The notes beneath the pieces were generated by a model, which did no database searches, had not been told where the DNA came from, and saw only the letters and a program-made list of their open reading frames with translations. This document shows positions 52,033 to 61,314 of a stretch of 64,000 nucleotides of DNA, in pieces; position 1 is the stretch's first letter, and every line of letters begins with the position of its first letter. The stretch is from NCBI RefSeq assembly GCF_042646205.1, contig NZ_JBHRTF010000003.1, positions 558,001 through 622,000 of the forward strand, written 5' to 3'. This stretch comes from Cellvibrio fontiphilus_A. GTDB taxonomy: Bacteria > Pseudomonadota > Gammaproteobacteria > Pseudomonadales > Cellvibrionaceae. The position numbers were made by a program, and so were the translations under genes.

Positions 52033-55000
52033 ATGAAAATGCTACAGCGAATAATTATTTCACTATCAGTATTTGCCATCTTTACCTTTTTTACCCACAG
52101 CCACGCCCAAAACTATCAATGGGATGCCGTTGCCATGGGCGGTGGTGGTTTTGTGAATGCCGTTATCCCCAGTAAAACAGAGCAGGGTTTGTTTTATGCG
52201 CGTACCGATGTGGGCGGCGCCTACCGTTGGGATAAAAACCAATCGCGGTGGATAGCCTTAACCGATTGGGTTTCGCAGGATCAAGTTGGCTACCTGGGTG
52301 TGGAGTCCCTTGCGCTTGATCCCAAGGACTCGGCAAAGGTGTATATGCTTGTTGGTATTTCTTATTTTAATAATGGAAGATCTGCGATTCTGAAATCCGA
52401 TGATTATGGTAATACATTCAAAGTTGTAGATATTTCCAATCAATTCAAAGCCCACGGTAATGGCATGGGCAGGCAAACTGGTGAAAAACTCGTTGTCGAT
52501 CCTATTAATAGCAATGTTTTATACACTGGTACACGTTGGAACGGTTTATTTAAATCGACTAACGGGGGCGATAGCTGGACTCGTTTAAGCAGCTTGAATG
52601 TTACGACCACGCCCAACGAAAATGGAATCAGTTTTGTTGCGCTTGACCCTTCCAGTGAACAAGCCGGCGCTGCAAAAAATATATTTGTAGGTGTTTCCCG
52701 TTTTCCATCGGTTGGCGCCAATTTTTATCGCTCCAGTGATGCCGGCCAAACCTTTACCGCCATTAGTGGTGGCCCTGCAGATTTAATGCCTATGCGCGCT
52801 ATATTTGATGCGCGCGGCGATTTGTTAATTACCTATGCCAACGGTGCTGGCCCCCATGGACACAATTCCCAACCCGAACCCATGGATAAGGGACAGGTCT
52901 GGAAATACTCGCCGGCTACCAACAGCTGGAGCAATATTACTCCCGCCAATTTTTCGCGCGCGTTTAGTGGAATTTCTGTAGATCCAAATGATGCAGACCA
53001 CATCATCGTATCCAGCTGCAACACCTACATGTATCAATATGACTTTAATGGTCAATCTGCCTGGGGTGATCAAATATTTTCGACGCGCGATGGCGGTAAA
53101 AACTGGACGAATTTAATTGCCAAGGGTTTGTCACTCGATACCCAAGGAATTGATTGGATCTCGGGTCACTCTATTCATTGGGCGGGTTCGTTGGAGTTTG
53201 ATCCCTTCGATACAAAAAATATTTACGTCACCTCTGGCAATGGCATTTTTAAAACACAGGATACAGATGCGTCTCCAATAGTCTGGTCTTTCTGGGTGAA
53301 AGGCATTGAAGAAACGGTACCGCTGGGTTTAGTAAGTATTCCGAATGGCCCGGCCGTTTCTGTTATTGGCGATTACGACGGTTTTGTGCATACCGATGTC
53401 ACCCAATTCGCTCCCGGCCATAAACCGCGCATGGGAACTTCAACCAGTATTACTGTTGCGTCCAATGATCCGCGTTTGATGGTGCGGGTGGGTAATTCGC
53501 TTTACTACTCAACAGATACAGCAGCGACCTGGAGCCAGCTCAACTTTTCAAATGGTGTTCGCGGTCACGCTGCACTCAATGCCGATGGTACTACGCTGGT
53601 TTACAGCCCCGATTCCACCACGGATAACAAAGACATAGTAACGAGTTATTACACAAAAAATTGGGGCCAAACCTGGAATGTTGTGCAGGGCTTGTCCATG
53701 TCTGATGCCAGGGTTATTGCAGATACCGTTAACAGTCAAAAAATGTATGCACTCAACGGCAATAAAATGTTGGTGAGTCTTGATGCGGGCGCATCCTTTC
53801 AACAAATGGGAAGCCTGCCTTCGTCAAACGGTTCAAAAGTTATTCGCGCGGTGCCGGGCATTGAGGGTGGCCTGTGGGTAGCCTTAGGTAATAATGGTTT
53901 GGCCAAGTCTTCTGATTCCGGTGCAAACTTCACTCTTGTTAACGGCGTTACGGCAGCGCAGGCGGTAGGTTTTGGAAAGGCCGCTGCAGGCGCAAATTTC
54001 CCCACCATTTTTATTTGGGGAACTATCAATAATGTTACCGGTATATTCCGCTCTACAGACAGCGGCTCCAGTTGGGAAAGAATTAATGATTCTGCGCACC
54101 AATTTGGCGGCCCTGGTAATGGCAATTTTATTCTGGGCGATATGAACACCTTTGGCACTGTGTACATGAGTACTGCGGGTAGGGGAATTATTTATGGAAA
54201 ATTATCAGCCGATGGTTCCAGTGATAATTCCAGTATTTCATCGTCAACAAGTAACACAAGTTCATCGTCCAGTTCTCTGGTAACCAGTTCGTCCAGCGCA
54301 ATGGATTCAAGCGCATCCAGCTCAAGTGCTGTGGTGAGTTCGTCGATTTCTTCTGCCAACACAAGCTCGGCGCCTGCTACTAATTCCGGTTCTGGCGGCG
54401 GTTCGCTGGGCGGGTATTTTTTATTGTTACTGGTAGGTTTGGCTTTATTAAACGGATGCGGAGACAAAGGTGGTGCCAGCTCTACGGGAGCTTCAAGTTC
54501 CAGTTCAAATGCTGCGGTGATGAGCAGTGTATCGACTAGCGCGGCAAATATTTCTTCTGCCTCAGCATCCAGCCAGCCGTTGGCGGCAAACTGCGATTTT
54601 CCCCGCGAATTTTCCTGGGATTCATCCGGGCCATTGATTGTTCCTCAGTCGGCTGATCATGCTTCCATCAAAGATCCAACGATTGTTTTTTACAACAACA
54701 AATACCATGTCTTTGCCACCGTATGGGACAGCAATCGCAAAGGCTGGGGTTCGGTATATTTGAACTTTAATGATTTCTCCAGCGCCGGTTCTGCGACCCA
54801 AATATCAATGGAGAATAAACCGACAGGCAGCGCAGTCGCGCCACAAGTTTTCTTTTTTCGCCCACACAATAAGTGGTATCTCATTTATCAGTGGGGGGCA
54901 AAATATTCCACTAATACCGACATCAGTAATCCAGACACTTGGACAAGGCCACAGCCACTGTTGGCTAACGGCTTGAATATTGGCCTTGATTATTGGGTTA

Positions 55001-55494
55001 TTTGTGATGATGCCAACTGCCATTTATTTTTCTCCGGTGACGATGGCAATCTCTATCGCTCAAAAACACCTATCGATAATTTTCCTAATTTCTCTGGGTA
55101 TGAAATTGTGATGTCGGACGAAGTGGGAAAATTATTTGAAGCGAGCAACGTGTACAAAGTAGAGGGCAAAGACTTGTATTTGCTGTTAGTGGAAGCCTAT
55201 GGCCCACGCTACTTTAGATCCTGGACTGCAACCAGTTTGGATGGTCCATGGACTCCTTTGGCAGATAGCCAATCATCACCTTTTGCAGGCGAAGCTAACG
55301 TGAGTTTTGCGGGGGAAAAGTGGACCCGTGATATCAGCCACGGCGAAATGATTCGTTCCGGTTACGATGAAACACTCACCATTAACCCCTGCAATATGCA
55401 ATTTCTTTATCAAGGTGTAGACCCAGCCTCAACCGCGACTTACACAGATTTGCCGTACCGCTTGGGCCTAATCAAACAAACCAGTGACCGCTAA
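52033..55494 (+). CDS. GH74-GH62 bimodular enzyme with internal hydrophobic/lipobox segment
   Basis: The 1153-residue protein (ATG at 52033, signal peptide ending HSHA) opens with a GH74 double seven-blade propeller: base Asp59 in ARTDVGGAYRW and acid Asp447 in VIGDYDGFVHTD, typical of xyloglucan-specific endoglucanases. A serine-rich linker (about 735-786) leads to GGGSLGG, a hydrophobic stretch (Y795-L806) and Cys809 in LLNGCG, then another serine-rich linker. From about residue 852 a GH62 alpha-L-arabinofuranosidase domain follows (FSWDSSGPLIVPQ, IKDPTIVFYNNKYHVFA, APQVFFFRPHNKWYLIYQ). It would cut the xyloglucan backbone and remove arabinose. The middle segment looks like a fused sorting or lipoprotein signal. 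No frameshift or stop interrupts the frame. Confidence 0.88.
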   Translation: MKMLQRIIISLSVFAIFTFFTHSHAQNYQWDAVAMGGGGFVNAVIPSKTEQGLFYARTDVGGAYRWDKNQSRWIALTDWVSQDQVGYLGVESLALDPKDSAKVYMLVGISYFNNGRSAILKSDDYGNTFKVVDISNQFKAHGNGMGRQTGEKLVVDPINSNVLYTGTRWNGLFKSTNGGDSWTRLSSLNVTTTPNENGISFVALDPSSEQAGAAKNIFVGVSRFPSVGANFYRSSDAGQTFTAISGGPADLMPMRAIFDARGDLLITYANGAGPHGHNSQPEPMDKGQVWKYSPATNSWSNITPANFSRAFSGISVDPNDADHIIVSSCNTYMYQYDFNGQSAWGDQIFSTRDGGKNWTNLIAKGLSLDTQGIDWISGHSIHWAGSLEFDPFDTKNIYVTSGNGIFKTQDTDASPIVWSFWVKGIEETVPLGLVSIPNGPAVSVIGDYDGFVHTDVTQFAPGHKPRMGTSTSITVASNDPRLMVRVGNSLYYSTDTAATWSQLNFSNGVRGHAALNADGTTLVYSPDSTTDNKDIVTSYYTKNWGQTWNVVQGLSMSDARVIADTVNSQKMYALNGNKMLVSLDAGASFQQMGSLPSSNGSKVIRAVPGIEGGLWVALGNNGLAKSSDSGANFTLVNGVTAAQAVGFGKAAAGANFPTIFIWGTINNVTGIFRSTDSGSSWERINDSAHQFGGPGNGNFILGDMNTFGTVYMSTAGRGIIYGKLSADGSSDNSSISSSTSNTSSSSSSLVTSSSSAMDSSASSSSAVVSSSISSANTSSAPATNSGSGGGSLGGYFLLLLVGLALLNGCGDKGGASSTGASSSSSNAAVMSSVSTSAANISSASASSQPLAANCDFPREFSWDSSGPLIVPQSADHASIKDPTIVFYNNKYHVFATVWDSNRKGWGSVYLNFNDFSSAGSATQISMENKPTGSAVAPQVFFFRPHNKWYLIYQWGAKYSTNTDISNPDTWTRPQPLLANGLNIGLDYWVICDDANCHLFFSGDDGNLYRSKTPIDNFPNFSGYEIVMSDEVGKLFEASNVYKVEGKDLYLLLVEAYGPRYFRSWTATSLDGPWTPLADSQSSPFAGEANVSFAGEKWTRDISHGEMIRSGYDETLTINPCNMQFLYQGVDPASTATYTDLPYRLGLIKQTSDR
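54205..54582 (+). repeat. Serine-rich linkers flanking the internal hydrophobic segment
   Basis: Two stretches dominated by serine codons (about 54205-54380 and 54475-54582) flank the glycine-rich/hydrophobic element of the GH74-GH62 gene. The nucleotide repeats result from serine coding. Confidence 0.8.
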
Positions 55495-55534
55495 GCAAGC
55501 CCGGTGCGGTCTAACCAATAATTACAGGTGTTTT

Positions 55535-58021
55535 ATGAGTCGATCAAAACTAGGCATGTATCTATGCTTGGCAATCTCTGGTGGAATGCTAATCAGTTGT
55601 GGCGGTGGTTCTTCTGGCTCATCACCTTCCGGTTCTGCTCCATCCAGCCTTTCGCCATCCAGTTTTTCACTGTCTAGCGTCTCGGTATCCAGTGCGCTGC
55701 TTTCAAGCAGCAGTTCGATGATTAGTTCGGACGTAGTTTCTTCCTCAATCTCCAGCAGCTCAATTTCAAGCACTTCCGAATCCAGTCATTCAAGTGTTGC
55801 CTCTGCTTCGCTGCCTACTGCCTGGACCAATGTGAAATACGGTGGCGGTGGTTATGTACCCGGTTTGGTATTCCACCCAACCACACCTGACCTGCTTTAT
55901 TCCCGTACCGATATTGGCGGCTCCTATCGCTGGAATGCATCGGCCAATACCTGGGTGCCACTGACCGATGGTTTTGGAATAAGGGATTCTTCCCATCAAG
56001 GTGCTGAAAGTATTGCGCTCGACCCAACCGATGACCAACGTGTGTACATGAGTACCGGTGTCACTGTGAGCTTGTCTGACCTTGGGCGTTTGTATATCTC
56101 TACAGATCGTGGCGACAACTGGCAGTACGTCACTTTGCCGTTCCCCGTCGGTTCCAACAATCGGGGTCGTGCGATTGGCGAGCGCCTGATGGTTGACCCG
56201 AATAACCCGTCCATTTTGTTCTATGGTTCACGCACTGCCGGTTTGTGGAAGAGCACTGACCGCGGCCAAAACTGGCAGCAGGTGCAGTCTTTAGCCGCGT
56301 TGGTTATGAATCAATCCCAGATTGACAACAATCCGGGTGGCACTCCAATTGGTGTGCAACAAATCATTTTTGATACATCCACCAGTGGCAGCGGCAGTGC
56401 CACCCAAACCGTTTATACCGCTATTGCGCCGGATTATGTCGCCGCCGCTGGTCTGAGCCATAGCGTGTACAAGTCAACCAACGGCGGGGCAAGCTGGACT
56501 GGCGTCAATACGCCACTGCAGGGGTATCACATACCGCATTGGGTACGTGCGCAAGATGGAATCATGTACGTCGCCTTTACCCAGGGAGCAGGCCCCGGCG
56601 CCGAGGGTTCAGCGTCGCTTTACAAGTTTGATGGCACTGACTGGACGCTGCTCAAACGCTATGAAAAGACTGAGTGGACCAGCTTTGGTATGGGTGGTGT
56701 TGCGGTTTATGGCGCGGGTTCATCCACCCGTATCGTGCTGGGCATTACCAACTCCTGGGGTGATTGGGAGGGTAAACCCACCGTACAAATCTCTGATGAT
56801 GCGGGCCTTAACTGGCGCGAAATAGGCTCATCGGCTCCGCGCATTCCGGCAAACCGGGACTTCACCGGCTGGCTGGATGACATAGAGATTAACCCGTCCA
56901 ATCCTGAGCATGTTTTGGTGGTACACGGTGGAGGTATATGGGAAACCAAAAATGCCTCTGCCACCAAACCCACCTGGAATGAAATGGTGAACGGTATTGA
57001 AGAGACAGCAACACTATCACTCATGACGCCACCACCAGGCGCCTCCTACAGTTTGTTAAATAGCTCCGGCGATATTGGCGTGCATGTGCACACAGATTTG
57101 TTGGCAACACCAACACGCAATACCGGTCATGTGTTTGCCAACGGCATCAGTACCGATATGGCATGGGAGAATCCCTCCTACATTGTTGCCATCGGTAGTG
57201 CACATTGGGGCGGCGAAAACAAAGGCGCGCTTTACTCCACAGACTCAGGCGCAAGCTGGACTGCGTTTGCCACACTTCACCCGGCAGGCCTTACCAACCA
57301 GAGCGATTCATCAAGCCTGGCGGTATTAAAAACCAATCATGTGATTTGGGCGCCCAACAATGCTGTGCCTGCCTACACCACCAATAACGGTGCCAGTTGG
57401 ACTTACTCCAACCTGCCAGCCCTGCCGGACGGTTGGGGGCGCGCTTACCGTTTGGCGGCAGATCGCAAAAATGCCAATAAGGTGTATGCCTACGATTCCG
57501 GTGGCGGCTGGTGGGTGACTCAACCCGGCCCAAGGTTCTTCACCTCAACCGATGGTGGTAGCACCTTTACTGCCAGCACCCAGTTTTCCAGCCTTCAACC
57601 TCGTTCCGAGTTCTTTGGCACTGCGTCCATGGCGGTGAACCCTTACAGCGAAGGTCATATTTGGTTGGTGGATGGCCACAGTATTTACCGTTCATTCGAT
57701 TCGGGTGCTAGCTGGACCAAATTAACGGCGGCTGCTTCCGTCTGGGGAGCAAATACCAATATCCCTGAAGTTTATGGTGCAACCTCAATCGCCCTTGGTA
57801 AAGCACCCGCCGGGTCAAGTTACTCGGCCTGGGTTTACGTTATAGGTGTGATTGATGGCGTATGGGGAATGTACCGCTCGGAAGATGGCGGCAATAGCTG
57901 GAAGCGGATCAACGATGATAAGCATCAGTTTGCCGGTATGGGTAAATTGGCAGCAGATCATAATGTCGTTGGGCGAGTATTTTTCAGTGGTAATGGTCGC
58001 GGCATTTTTTTCACGCATTAA
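55535..58021 (+). CDS. GH74 xyloglucanase lipoprotein (tandem copy 1)
   Basis: The 828-residue protein starts at 55535 (CAGGTG upstream; the frame extends upstream over the previous gene without support). A lipoprotein signal with lipobox LISC and a serine-rich stalk (to about residue 90) suggest display on the outer membrane. The GH74 propeller pair has base Asp126 in YSRTDIGGSYRW and acid Asp513 in NSSGDIGVHVHTD, where the usual Gly-Phe after GDxG is replaced. Repeated blade motifs (STDRGDNW, STNGGASW, STDSGASW, SEDGGNSW) are evident. The catalytic part is nearly the same as that of the next gene. The start lies 40 bases after the GH74-GH62 stop codon, so the two may be co-transcribed. Confidence 0.93.
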   Translation: MSRSKLGMYLCLAISGGMLISCGGGSSGSSPSGSAPSSLSPSSFSLSSVSVSSALLSSSSSMISSDVVSSSISSSSISSTSESSHSSVASASLPTAWTNVKYGGGGYVPGLVFHPTTPDLLYSRTDIGGSYRWNASANTWVPLTDGFGIRDSSHQGAESIALDPTDDQRVYMSTGVTVSLSDLGRLYISTDRGDNWQYVTLPFPVGSNNRGRAIGERLMVDPNNPSILFYGSRTAGLWKSTDRGQNWQQVQSLAALVMNQSQIDNNPGGTPIGVQQIIFDTSTSGSGSATQTVYTAIAPDYVAAAGLSHSVYKSTNGGASWTGVNTPLQGYHIPHWVRAQDGIMYVAFTQGAGPGAEGSASLYKFDGTDWTLLKRYEKTEWTSFGMGGVAVYGAGSSTRIVLGITNSWGDWEGKPTVQISDDAGLNWREIGSSAPRIPANRDFTGWLDDIEINPSNPEHVLVVHGGGIWETKNASATKPTWNEMVNGIEETATLSLMTPPPGASYSLLNSSGDIGVHVHTDLLATPTRNTGHVFANGISTDMAWENPSYIVAIGSAHWGGENKGALYSTDSGASWTAFATLHPAGLTNQSDSSSLAVLKTNHVIWAPNNAVPAYTTNNGASWTYSNLPALPDGWGRAYRLAADRKNANKVYAYDSGGGWWVTQPGPRFFTSTDGGSTFTASTQFSSLQPRSEFFGTASMAVNPYSEGHIWLVDGHSIYRSFDSGASWTKLTAAASVWGANTNIPEVYGATSIALGKAPAGSSYSAWVYVIGVIDGVWGMYRSEDGGNSWKRINDDKHQFAGMGKLAADHNVVGRVFFSGNGRGIFFTH

Positions 58022-61000
58022 TTAATTATTTGACCGGTGTTCGCCCTTAGTGTGGACACCGGTCGATACATTTTAATAATGCATTGCTTTAAAAAAATTG
58101 CTTCGGAAAAAATCTCAATCAATTTTTAGCGCTTTGCAAAATAAGAAAAACAATAAATTTTATTGTTATAAATAAATGATGGTAATTATTTTTAATTTAT
58201 TGCTAATGGCCGCTTTGAATTGTGGGTTAACTTCAAAATGCCTGCATCTATTTCTAATAAAGACAGCAGGTATATCACCATGAGCATCGGGAAGCGCGGT
58301 AGGCGTGAATAAGAGTTCTTACAGAAAAATAACAATAACTGTATCTCTCCAGCTCATGGGTATTAATCCCACTACACCTTCTCGGAGGCTACATGCGGTT
58401 CATCAGTAAACTTTCTCTTTTTTGTATTTTTTTCACTTCTATACCCATCACTTTTGCCCAGAGTAATTGTGGCAGCGGCGGTGGCACTACTGTGTGCCTT
58501 GCGGCGACCGGATCAACAAACAGTATTGATCTCAACTGGACGGTGAACGGTGCTGTCAGTCGGCTTGAGGTATACAGAGACACAGACAGTAACCCGGCAG
58601 GAAGAACAAGAATTGCCGTACCCAACAGAACAGCACTCAGTTATTCCGACACATCAGCCGTGGCAGGAACCCAGTATTGGTATTGGATTAAATTTACCGC
58701 CAATAGTGGCCAGTACAATTCTGGCGCAGCGACAGCAACACGCACTGCTGTTGTAAGTTGCCCAACGCCCAACATAGTTCCTTACATACAAGTAGGCGGA
58801 ACCTGGAGCCAAACTGGTTCTGCGATTGTTGCCTCCGGCGCCGCGCTGATGTTAGGGCCTCAAGCCATTGCTGGTGGTGCTTGGGCAAACGGCAGCTGGA
58901 GTTGGAGTGGGTGCGGCACCAGCGGCAATTCACGCGAGCAGTCTTTGGCTCCAACGGCAAGTTGTAACGCATCTGCCGTATTCACCGATACCTGCGGTCA
59001 AACAGCCAGTTACAATTTCGCAATTACAACAACGACCGCCTGGACCAATGTGAAATACGGTGGCGGTGGTTATGTTCCCGGTTTGGTATTCCACCCGACT
59101 ACTCCCGACCTTCTCTATGCGCGCACCGATATCGGCGGCTCCTATCGCCTGAATGCCTCAACAAATACCTGGGTACCCTTGACCGATGGTTTTGGCGTGA
59201 AGGACGGTTCGCATCAGGGGGCAGAAAGTATCGCCCTTGATCCAACCGACGACAGACGCGTGTACATGACTACCGGCGTCACCGTGAACCTGTCTGACCT
59301 TGGCCGTTTGTATATTTCTACGGATCGCGGTGATAACTGGCAGTACATCACTCTGCCGTTCCCCGTGGGTTCCAACAACCAGGGCCGCGCGATTGGTGAG
59401 CGCCTGATGGTTGACCCCAATAACCCGGCCATTTTGTTCTACGGCTCACGTACAGCCGGTTTGTGGAAGAGTTCTGATCGCGGCCAAAACTGGCAGCAGG
59501 TGCAGTCTTTAGCCTCGTTGATCATGAACCAGTCCCAGATCGACAACACGTCGGGCGGCACTCCCATTGGTGTACAGCAAGTCATATTTGATACCGGCAC
59601 AACCGGCAGCGGCAGTGCGACTCAAACTATTTATACCGCCATTGCGCCTGACTATGCCGCGCTCGCTGGTTTGAGCCACAGTGTGTACAAGTCAACTAAT
59701 GGCGGCGCAAGTTGGACTGGTATAAACACCCCTCTACAGGGCTACCACATCCCACACTGGGTGCGCGCCCAAGACGGCATGATGTACGTGGTCTTTACCA
59801 AAACCACCGGCCCGGGTGCAGACGGCCCTGCGACACTTTACAAATTTGACGGCACCAACTGGACCCCACTTAAGAGCTATACGCAGACCGAATGGACCAA
59901 CTATGGCATAGGCGGTGTTGCGGTTTCTGGCACAGGTTCTTCCACCCGAATTGTGCTGGGTATCACCAATTCCTGGGGCGATTGGGAAGGTAAACCCACC
60001 GTACAAATCTCCGATGACGCAGGCCTTAACTGGCGTGAGATCGGCTCGGCTACGCCGCGTATTCCCGCTAATGAGGGCTTCACCGGCTGGTTGGACGATA
60101 TCGAGATTAACCCAGGCAACCCTGAACACATTCTGGTGGTACACGGCGGCGGCGTATGGGAAACCAAAAATGCCTCCGCAACCAAACCCACCTGGAATGA
60201 AAAAGTGAATGGCATTGAAGAGGTTGCAACCCTTGCGCTGATGACTCCTCCGGCCGGCGCGTCTTACAGCTTGTTAAACAGCTCGGGCGACGTAGGCACC
60301 CTGGTTCATACTGACTTCTCCGTTAAACCAACTCGCAATACCGGTTCAAACTTCAAGAATGGCTTGGCGATTGATATGGCTTGGGAAAACCCGGCTTATA
60401 TTGCCACCATTGGCAGCGCCCATTGGGGTGGTGCGAATCCCGGCGCGTTTTATTCAACTGATTCAGGCGCGACCTGGAATACCTTCCCAACACTGCATCC
60501 CCAAGGGCTGACTAACCAACAGGATTTTTCCAGCCTGGCGGTGATGAAAGCCAATCATCTGATTTGGGCGCCTAGCAATGCAGTGCCTGCCTACACCACT
60601 AACAACGGTGCCAGTTGGACTTACTCCAATTTGCCAGCCCTGCCAGAGGGATGGGGTCGTAGTTATCGGGTAGTGGCAGATCGCAAAAACTCTAACAAGG
60701 TCTATGCCTACGATTCCGGTGGTGGTTGGTGGGGCCCAGCGCCCAAGTTCTTCACCTCAACTAATGGTGGCAGCACTTTCACGGCCAGTAGCCAGTTCGC
60801 CAGCCTCAATGCTCGCCCCGAGTTTTTTGGTACGGCATCCATGGCGGTGAACCCATACACAGAAGGGCATATCTGGCTGGTGGACGGCCATAGCATTTAC
60901 CGCTCATTTGATTCAGGCACTAGCTGGACCAAATTAACTGCGGCTGCCTCCATCTGGGGTTCCAATACCAATTCGCCGGAAGTGTATGGCGCAACCTCCA

Positions 61001-61230
61001 TTGCCTTGGGTAAAGCACCCGCAGGTTCAAGCTACTCGGCGTGGATTTATGTCATTGGTGTCATTGATGGTGTCTGGGGCCTGCATCGTTCAGAAGACGG
61101 TGGTAATAGCTGGAAACGAATCAACGACGACAAGCACCAGTATGCCGGTATGGGTACTTTGGCGGCAGATCACAATGTGGTTGGCCGTGTGTTCTTCAGC
61201 GGCAATGGTCGCGGTGTTTTTTTCACTAAC
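55820..61230 (+). repeat. About 2.2-kb direct repeat: duplicated GH74 catalytic region
   Basis: 55820-58018 and 59038-61230 are collinear and highly similar at DNA and protein level, from the identical GCCTGGACCAATGTGAAATA start to the NGRG(I/V)FFT end. Upstream parts of the two genes are unrelated, so the duplication boundary lies at the catalytic domain edge. Confidence 0.9.
58022..58392 (+). other. Intergenic region between the tandem GH74 genes
   Basis: A hairpin with 9-bp perfect arms GACCGGTGT (58032-58040) and ACACCGGTC (58056-58064) probably ends the first copy. The next 250 bases are AT-rich with poly-A/T tracts and presumably hold a promoter for the second copy. CGGAGG lies just before the start codon. 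A 24-codon frame at 58238-58312 is not convincing. Confidence 0.5.
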
Positions 61231-61233
61231 TAA
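58393..61233 (+). CDS. Secreted GH74 xyloglucanase with N-terminal FnIII-like and disulfide-rich modules (tandem copy 2)
   Basis: The 946-residue protein (CGGAGG before the ATG) has a standard signal peptide (TSIPITFAQ) without a lipobox, so it is probably released. Residues about 35-115 resemble a fibronectin-III domain (STNSIDLNWTVNGAVSRLEVY...). Residues about 120-210 form a tryptophan- and cysteine-rich beta module (WSQTGSAIV, WSWSGCGTSG, CGQTASYNFAI), possibly glycan-binding. The GH74 domain follows with base Asp246 in YARTDIGGSYRL and acid Asp633 in NSSGDVGTLVHTD. It is closely similar to copy 1 over the catalytic part but has different anchoring. Confidence 0.93.
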   Translation: MRFISKLSLFCIFFTSIPITFAQSNCGSGGGTTVCLAATGSTNSIDLNWTVNGAVSRLEVYRDTDSNPAGRTRIAVPNRTALSYSDTSAVAGTQYWYWIKFTANSGQYNSGAATATRTAVVSCPTPNIVPYIQVGGTWSQTGSAIVASGAALMLGPQAIAGGAWANGSWSWSGCGTSGNSREQSLAPTASCNASAVFTDTCGQTASYNFAITTTTAWTNVKYGGGGYVPGLVFHPTTPDLLYARTDIGGSYRLNASTNTWVPLTDGFGVKDGSHQGAESIALDPTDDRRVYMTTGVTVNLSDLGRLYISTDRGDNWQYITLPFPVGSNNQGRAIGERLMVDPNNPAILFYGSRTAGLWKSSDRGQNWQQVQSLASLIMNQSQIDNTSGGTPIGVQQVIFDTGTTGSGSATQTIYTAIAPDYAALAGLSHSVYKSTNGGASWTGINTPLQGYHIPHWVRAQDGMMYVVFTKTTGPGADGPATLYKFDGTNWTPLKSYTQTEWTNYGIGGVAVSGTGSSTRIVLGITNSWGDWEGKPTVQISDDAGLNWREIGSATPRIPANEGFTGWLDDIEINPGNPEHILVVHGGGVWETKNASATKPTWNEKVNGIEEVATLALMTPPAGASYSLLNSSGDVGTLVHTDFSVKPTRNTGSNFKNGLAIDMAWENPAYIATIGSAHWGGANPGAFYSTDSGATWNTFPTLHPQGLTNQQDFSSLAVMKANHLIWAPSNAVPAYTTNNGASWTYSNLPALPEGWGRSYRVVADRKNSNKVYAYDSGGGWWGPAPKFFTSTNGGSTFTASSQFASLNARPEFFGTASMAVNPYTEGHIWLVDGHSIYRSFDSGTSWTKLTAAASIWGSNTNSPEVYGATSIALGKAPAGSSYSAWIYVIGVIDGVWGLHRSEDGGNSWKRINDDKHQYAGMGTLAADHNVVGRVFFSGNGRGVFFTN

Positions 61234-61244
61234 ATAAATGGTTC

Positions 61245-61285
61245 CTACCTGTGTTCACACTTGTGGTGAGCATAGGTAGGAATTT
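61245..61285 (+). terminator. Hairpin terminator after GH74 copy 2
   Basis: The arms CCTACCTGTG and CATAGGTAGG (imperfect) flank an inner TTCACACTTGTGGTGA pairing and are followed by AATTTTT. Confidence 0.7.
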
Positions 61286-61314
61286 TTCAACCAAAAGGAG
61301 CGTCACAGTTACTT

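Noticed and set aside
54400..54470. Possible gene boundary with a separate lipoprotein start for GH62
   Set aside because: The only candidate start is a TTG inside the hydrophobic stretch with no ribosome-binding site and no positively charged n-region, so one fused gene is the better reading.
58238..58312. 24-codon open frame between the GH74 genes
   Set aside because: No convincing ribosome-binding site and the composition is unremarkable; more likely untranslated leader or promoter sequence.
55820..61230. Duplication as assembly artefact or mobile element
   Set aside because: The copies differ at many scattered positions, have different upstream domains, and lack terminal inverted repeats or a transposase.
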